In this document: piece by piece, positions 60,129-64,000 of the stretch
How the letters are laid out: each line of letters starts with the position of its first letter
How positions within the stretch are numbered: position 1 is the stretch's first letter
Source of the DNA: Lederbergia wuyishanensis
Lineage (GTDB): Bacteria > Bacillota > Bacilli > Bacillales > Bacillaceae_C
Assembly (NCBI RefSeq): GCF_022900255.1
Contig: NZ_JALIRM010000008.1
Coordinates: forward strand, 62,001-126,000
Direction of reading: 5' to 3'
DNA length: 64,000 nucleotides
Translations under genes and position numbers: made by a program
Notes under the pieces: generated by a model
The model's input: only the letters and a program-made list of their open reading frames with translations
Databases searched by the model: none
Told to the model about the DNA's origin: nothing

Positions 60129-61586
60129 ATGACTCAAACAAAAGTGCAGATTTTACAAAACTATATAGGTGGGGAATGGGTAGACGCCAATACGACGAAA
60201 ACTGAAATTGTCTATAACCCGGCAACAGGGGAAGAGCTTGCCCATGTTCCGATTTCGACGAAGGAAGACGTAGACGCTGCAGTACAATCGGCGGCAAAAG
60301 CATTCGAGACTTGGAAAGAGGTTCCTGTACCAAGGCGCGCTCGTATTCTCTTTAAATATCAACAACTTTTAGTAGAGCATTGGGATGAGCTTGCGACACT
60401 CATTACAAAAGAAAACGGGAAGAATTTTACCGAGGCACATGGGGAAGTATTGCGTGGTATTGAGTGTGTGGAATTTGCGTCTGGAGCACCAACTTTGATG
60501 ATGGGAAAACAATTACCTTCCATTGCTACGGATCTTGAATCCGGAGTTTACCGTTATCCACTCGGAGTTGTTGGAGGAATTACACCTTTTAACTTTCCGA
60601 TGATGGTGCCGTGCTGGATGTTCCCGATGGCAATCGTAACAGGGAACACGTTTGTTCTTAAGCCTTCAGAAAGGACGCCATTACTAGCTAATCGTCTAGC
60701 GGAGCTTTTTGAAGAAGCAGGATTGCCAAAAGGAGTGCTCAATATCGTTCATGGCGCACATGATGTTGTAAATGGTTTGCTAGATCATAAAAATGTAAAA
60801 GCCATATCTTTTGTAGGATCTCAACCTGTTGCTGAGTATGTATATAAACGTGGAACTCAAAACTTAAAGAGGGTTCAAGCGCTTGCGGGTGCAAAAAATC
60901 ATTCCATTGTGCTAAAAGATGCCAACTTGGAAAACGCAGCTACGCAAATTATGAATGCAGCATTTGGTTCTGCTGGTGAGCGTTGTATGGCAGCATCTGT
61001 AGTGGCGGTTGAAGAGTCAGTTGCTGATGAATTTATAGAAATTTTATTACAAAAAACAAATGACATTAAAATGGGCGATGGGTCAAATGATGGTATTTTT
61101 CTGGGTCCAGTCATTCGCGAACAACATAAAGAAAGGACATTGCACTATATTGAAAAAGGCGTAGAAGAAGGTGCTCGACTTGTTCGCGATGGACGTAATG
61201 ATGAAGTGAATGAAGGCGGCTATTTCGTAGGTGCTACTATTTTTGACGAAGTGACGAGTGAAATGAAAATTTGGCAAGACGAAATCTTCGCTCCCGTATT
61301 GTCCATCGCACGGATAAAAAATCTTGAGGAAGCAGTAGAACTTGCGAATCAATCACGTTTTGCGAATGGCGCATGTATTTTTACAAAAGACGGCGGAAAC
61401 GTTCGCAAGTTCCGCGAAACAATCGACGCAGGCATGCTCGGCGTGAATATCGGGGTACCAGCCCCAATGGCATTCTTCCCATTTTCGGGGTATAAAGATT
61501 CCTTCTATGGAGATTTGCATGCCAATGGTACTGATGGGGTCGAATTTTATACGAGAAAGAAAGTTGTCACTACGAGGTGGGTGTAA
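60129..61586 (+). CDS. iolA: Methylmalonate-semialdehyde dehydrogenase (acylating) IolA/MmsA
   Basis: The 485-residue enzyme converts malonate semialdehyde (the last iol intermediate) or methylmalonate semialdehyde to acetyl-CoA or propionyl-CoA. It is a CoA-acylating aldehyde dehydrogenase. The catalytic Cys is in Gly-Glu-Arg-Cys-Met-Ala-Ala-Ser near residue 284, and the Asn in Pro-Phe-Asn-Phe-Pro near 155 is conserved. In the usual glutamate position the MmsA branch has a different residue. GGAGG lies 7 nt before ATG 60129. A strong hairpin and the repeat array follow before iolD. Confidence 0.94.
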   Translation: MTQTKVQILQNYIGGEWVDANTTKTEIVYNPATGEELAHVPISTKEDVDAAVQSAAKAFETWKEVPVPRRARILFKYQQLLVEHWDELATLITKENGKNFTEAHGEVLRGIECVEFASGAPTLMMGKQLPSIATDLESGVYRYPLGVVGGITPFNFPMMVPCWMFPMAIVTGNTFVLKPSERTPLLANRLAELFEEAGLPKGVLNIVHGAHDVVNGLLDHKNVKAISFVGSQPVAEYVYKRGTQNLKRVQALAGAKNHSIVLKDANLENAATQIMNAAFGSAGERCMAASVVAVEESVADEFIEILLQKTNDIKMGDGSNDGIFLGPVIREQHKERTLHYIEKGVEEGARLVRDGRNDEVNEGGYFVGATIFDEVTSEMKIWQDEIFAPVLSIARIKNLEEAVELANQSRFANGACIFTKDGGNVRKFRETIDAGMLGVNIGVPAPMAFFPFSGYKDSFYGDLHANGTDGVEFYTRKKVVTTRWV

Positions 61587-61596
61587 GTTATAGCTT

Positions 61597-61638
61597 ATTC
61601 GAGATGAAATTGAAAGATTAGCAGATTTCATCTCGAAT
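61597..61638. repeat. 14-bp perfect hairpin after iolA
   Basis: ATTCGAGATGAAAT (61597-61610) and ATTTCATCTCGAAT (61625-61638) are perfect complements with a 14-nt loop. It starts 11 bp after the iolA stop. There is no adjacent T-run, so it may act in RNA processing or stability of the upstream message instead of termination. The bases CTCGA and GATGAAAT are shared with the downstream repeat units. Confidence 0.75.
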
Positions 61639-61680
61639 ATTTGGTAGTTTCTTGATGAAATTGATTCAGTAGGAAGATTA

Positions 61681-62218
61681 GATCGAGAATTCATAGGTAA
61701 TACTCGATGAAATTGTTCCGGAAGAAGAATTGGTCGAGAATTCAGAGCTAATTCTCGATGAAATAGTTCGGGGAGAAGATTTGATCGAGAATTCATAGGT
61801 AATACTCGATGAAATTGTTCAGGAGGAAGATTTGATCGAGAATTCAGAGCTAATTCTCGATGAAAATGTTCAGGAGGAAGAATTGGTCGAGAATTCAGTG
61901 GTAATACTCGACGAAAATGTTCAGGAGGAAGAATTGGTCGAGAATTCAGAGCTAATTCCCGATAAAATTGTTCCAGAGGAAGTTTTGGTCGAGAATTCAG
62001 AGCTAATTCTCGATGAAATTGTTCAGGAGGAAGAATTGGTCGAGAATCCAGAGCTAATTCTCGAGGAAATTGTTCAGGAATAAGTTTTGGTCGAGAATTC
62101 AGTGGTAATACTCGATGAAATTGTTCCGGAACAAGAATTGGTCGAGAATCCAATGCTAATACTCGATGAAATCGTACCAAAAGAAGTTTTGATCGAGAAT
62201 TCAGACAAAGTACACGAC
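61681..62218. repeat. 51-bp tandem repeat array between iolA and iolD
   Basis: Ten complete units of exactly 51 bp run from 61681 to 62190, followed by a partial unit; a degenerate partial unit precedes (about 61652-61680). The unit begins (g)TCGAGAATTCA, has a centre AGAGCTAATTCTCGA or variant, and continues GATGAAATTGTTC and GGAGGAAGAATTG. TCGAGAATT and AATTCTCGA within each unit are inverted repeats with a 7-nt loop, so every unit can form a hairpin. Four units contain AGGAGG a few bases before TTG. The 51-bp period is 17 codons, so the reverse strand is open across it, but no promoter or start supports a gene. Confidence 0.92.
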
Positions 62219-62256
62219 CTATTCAAACGCAATTAACAAAAAATGAGGTGAGTTTA

Positions 62257-64000
62257 TTGAAACTGACAACTGCTCAAGCTTTGATTAAGTTTTTGAATCA
62301 GCAGTATATGGAAAGAGACGGTAAAGAGCAAAAGCTTTTTAAAGGAGTTTTTACAATTTTTGGCCACGGGAATGTTCTCGGGATGGGGCAGGCACTAGAA
62401 GAGGATAGTGGGGATCTTGAAGTATATCAAGGTCGAAACGAACAAGGGATGGCTCATGTGGCGACTGCGTTTGCGAAACAAAAACACCACGGGCAACTCA
62501 TCGCATGTACAGCATCCGTAGGTCCCGGGTCGGCAAATATGGTGACAGCTGCTGCGACGGCAACTGCCAATAATATTCCGTTGCTCTTGATTACTGGTGA
62601 TACGTTTGCGACTCGACAACCAGATCCGGTTCTACAACAAATCGAACAAACTTATAATCTAGGAATTTCTACGAATGATGCATTCAAAGCTGTCAGTAAA
62701 TATTGGGATCGAATCAATCGTCCTGAGCAATTGATGTCTGCCATGATCAATGCAATGCGTGTGTTGACGAATCAAGGAGATGCTGGAGCGGTCACAATCG
62801 CTCTACCTCAAGATGTTCAAGGAGAGGCATATGATTTTCCAGAATCCTTTTTTAAAAAACGTGTATATACGATTAATAGAATAAAGCCAACGGATCGAGC
62901 ATTATACGAAGCGATTGAATTAATCAAGGGTAAGAAAAAGCCAATCATCATATGTGGTGGAGGAGTCCGATATTCAGAAGCTGCAACGACTCTGCGTAAT
63001 TTTGCTGAAACCTTCCACATTCCTATTGCAGAAACGCAAGCTGGAAAAAGTGCGATTGAAAGCACACATCCACTTAATTTAGGTGGTATTGGTGTAACCG
63101 GAAATGCTGCGGCAAATATCATCGCAAAATCGGCGGATTTAGTTATTGGCATTGGTACAAGATTTACCGATTTTACAACTGCTTCAAAACATCTTTTTCA
63201 ATCAGATGATGTTGATTTTATAACGATTAATATATCTGAATTTCATGCAGGGAAACTAGATGCGACTCAAGTTGTGGCTGACGCAAAAATAGCATTGGAA
63301 GCACTTACAGATAAAATGGATAAAATTGAATATAGAAGCTCTTATGAAAATGAAATAAAAGATGCGAAAGAGGCTTGGCAAGTTGAATTAAAAAGACTAT
63401 GCGAAACCAATTTTAAGTCAGAAGATTTTAAACCCGAAGTGGCGGGACACTTGGATGACACACTTGTTGAATATGAAGAGGTTTTTGGTTCATGCCTCAC
63501 ACAAACAGCGGTGATCGGTACTGTCAATGAAACGATTGATGATGATGCAATTGTTGTTGGTTCTTCCGGAAGTTTACCAGGTGATCTACAAAGAATGTGG
63601 GTGAGTAAAGCACCTAATACGTACCATATGGAATACGGATATTCGTGTATGGGTTATGAAATTGCAGGTGCGCTCGGAGCAAAAATGGCCGCTCCTGACC
63701 AAGAAGTGTATGCATTTGTTGGGGATGGCAGTTATTTAATGCTTCATTCCGAGTTGATTACAAGTATACAAGAAAAGAAGAAAATTAATGTTCTTCTATT
63801 TGATAATGCGGGCTTCGGTTGTATCAATAATCTGCAAATGGGAAATGGAATGGGTAGCTTTGGCACCGAGTTCCGTATGCGTGATCAAGAAACCAATCTA
63901 TTAACTGGACCGATTATGCATATTGATTATGCGCAAAGTGCTGCGGGATACGGCGTGAAAACCTATACAGCAAGAACTCTTGACCAATTACGTGACGCTC
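62257..64000 (+). CDS. iolD: 3D-(3,5/4)-trihydroxycyclohexane-1,2-dione hydrolase IolD, 3' end missing
   Basis: The frame is open from TTG 62257 (GAGGTGAG 6 nt upstream) to the window end, about 581 residues of roughly 640. It is a thiamin-diphosphate enzyme that opens the ring of 3D-trihydroxycyclohexane-1,2-dione, the third step of inositol breakdown. The N-terminal Pyr domain has Gln-Gly-Arg-Asn-Glu-Gln-Gly-Met with the catalytic Glu. A central domain follows with Gly-Gly-Gly-Val-Arg-Tyr. The PP domain has Gly-Asp-Gly-Ser-Tyr and, 27 residues on, Asn-Ala-Gly-Phe-Gly for ThDP and Mg binding. It is separated from iolA by the 51-bp repeat array. Confidence 0.93.
   Translation, partial: MKLTTAQALIKFLNQQYMERDGKEQKLFKGVFTIFGHGNVLGMGQALEEDSGDLEVYQGRNEQGMAHVATAFAKQKHHGQLIACTASVGPGSANMVTAAATATANNIPLLLITGDTFATRQPDPVLQQIEQTYNLGISTNDAFKAVSKYWDRINRPEQLMSAMINAMRVLTNQGDAGAVTIALPQDVQGEAYDFPESFFKKRVYTINRIKPTDRALYEAIELIKGKKKPIIICGGGVRYSEAATTLRNFAETFHIPIAETQAGKSAIESTHPLNLGGIGVTGNAAANIIAKSADLVIGIGTRFTDFTTASKHLFQSDDVDFITINISEFHAGKLDATQVVADAKIALEALTDKMDKIEYRSSYENEIKDAKEAWQVELKRLCETNFKSEDFKPEVAGHLDDTLVEYEEVFGSCLTQTAVIGTVNETIDDDAIVVGSSGSLPGDLQRMWVSKAPNTYHMEYGYSCMGYEIAGALGAKMAAPDQEVYAFVGDGSYLMLHSELITSIQEKKKINVLLFDNAGFGCINNLQMGNGMGSFGTEFRMRDQETNLLTGPIMHIDYAQSAAGYGVKTYTARTLDQLRDA

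Noticed and set aside
61832-62083. Plus-strand repetitive acidic frame of 83 residues
   Set aside because: It is open only because the repeat period is a multiple of three. Units 1 and 3 carry a TAG in the same frame, and it stops inside the array. The SD-like AGGAGG is a part of the repeat unit itself.
61353-62180. 275-residue reverse-strand frame with 17-residue repeats (Asn-Ser-Arg-Pro type)
   Set aside because: It is the translation of the 51-bp repeat array and continues into antisense of iolA. It has no convincing start signal and no promoter, so the DNA repeat is the better explanation.
61681-62218. CRISPR-like array
   Set aside because: Units are contiguous 51-bp tandem repeats with no variable spacers and no cas genes nearby.

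Overview
The window reads as a chromosomal segment of a low-GC Gram-positive rod of the order Bacillales (Bacillaceae or a close relative). The evidence is AT-rich DNA, AGGAGG-type ribosome binding sites, many TTG and GTG starts, and Bacillus-type families: the SOS gene uvrX with YolD, catD/catE, a YkoGHI-like PepSY two-component locus, and an iol operon. I cannot name the genus. No rRNA, tRNA, CRISPR array or complete insertion sequence was seen.

Region 1 (1 to about 13200) is the late and right-hand end of a siphovirus prophage. In order it holds the major tail protein (cut by the window edge), the tail assembly chaperone pair made by a -1 frameshift, a tape measure protein with 41-residue repeats, distal tail proteins, a beta-helix tail protein, a holin and an amidase. 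A lone reverse-strand membrane coiled-coil gene follows. Next comes an SOS operon (WYL-like, uvrX, YolD-like, LexA DNA-binding domain only) behind two LexA-type boxes. Last is a reverse-strand winged-helix gene behind an attenuator-like leader. The prophage ends inside a permease gene (about 13180-13205), which is truncated and fused in frame to the phage gene.

Region 2 (14.5-28.4 kb) is mixed chromosome: acetyltransferases, a secreted protein, a GH25-LysM lysozyme, a CAP-domain lipoprotein, an ECF sigma/anti-sigma-like pair, a DnaD-type replication protein, SstT, a benzil-reductase-like SDR and a phosphotransferase. Several genes here are broken by single-base indels.

Region 3 (28.6-33.6 kb) is a catD-catE-luciferase-like oxidoreductase-FMN reductase operon behind a palindromic operator. 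It is followed by a second, decayed copy in which only the oxidoreductase is intact.

Region 4 (33.9-48.1 kb) has hydrolases, VOC proteins, a GH125 alpha-mannosidase followed by a PP2C-like phosphatase, an anti-sigma-like DUF4179 protein whose ECF sigma gene carries an in-frame stop, an HAD phosphatase, and more acetyltransferase and TPR genes or remnants.

Region 5 (48.2-51.9 kb) is a response regulator/histidine kinase pair with two PepSY genes. Both PepSY genes carry the same 18-bp direct-repeat site. Region 6 (52-56.9 kb) is a Fur-boxed siderophore ABC importer with a FhuF-type reductase. Region 7 (57.1-64.0 kb) is a myo-inositol catabolic operon, iolG-iolB-iolC-iolA-iolD (iolD cut by the window edge). 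Ten copies of a 51-bp repeat lie between iolA and iolD.
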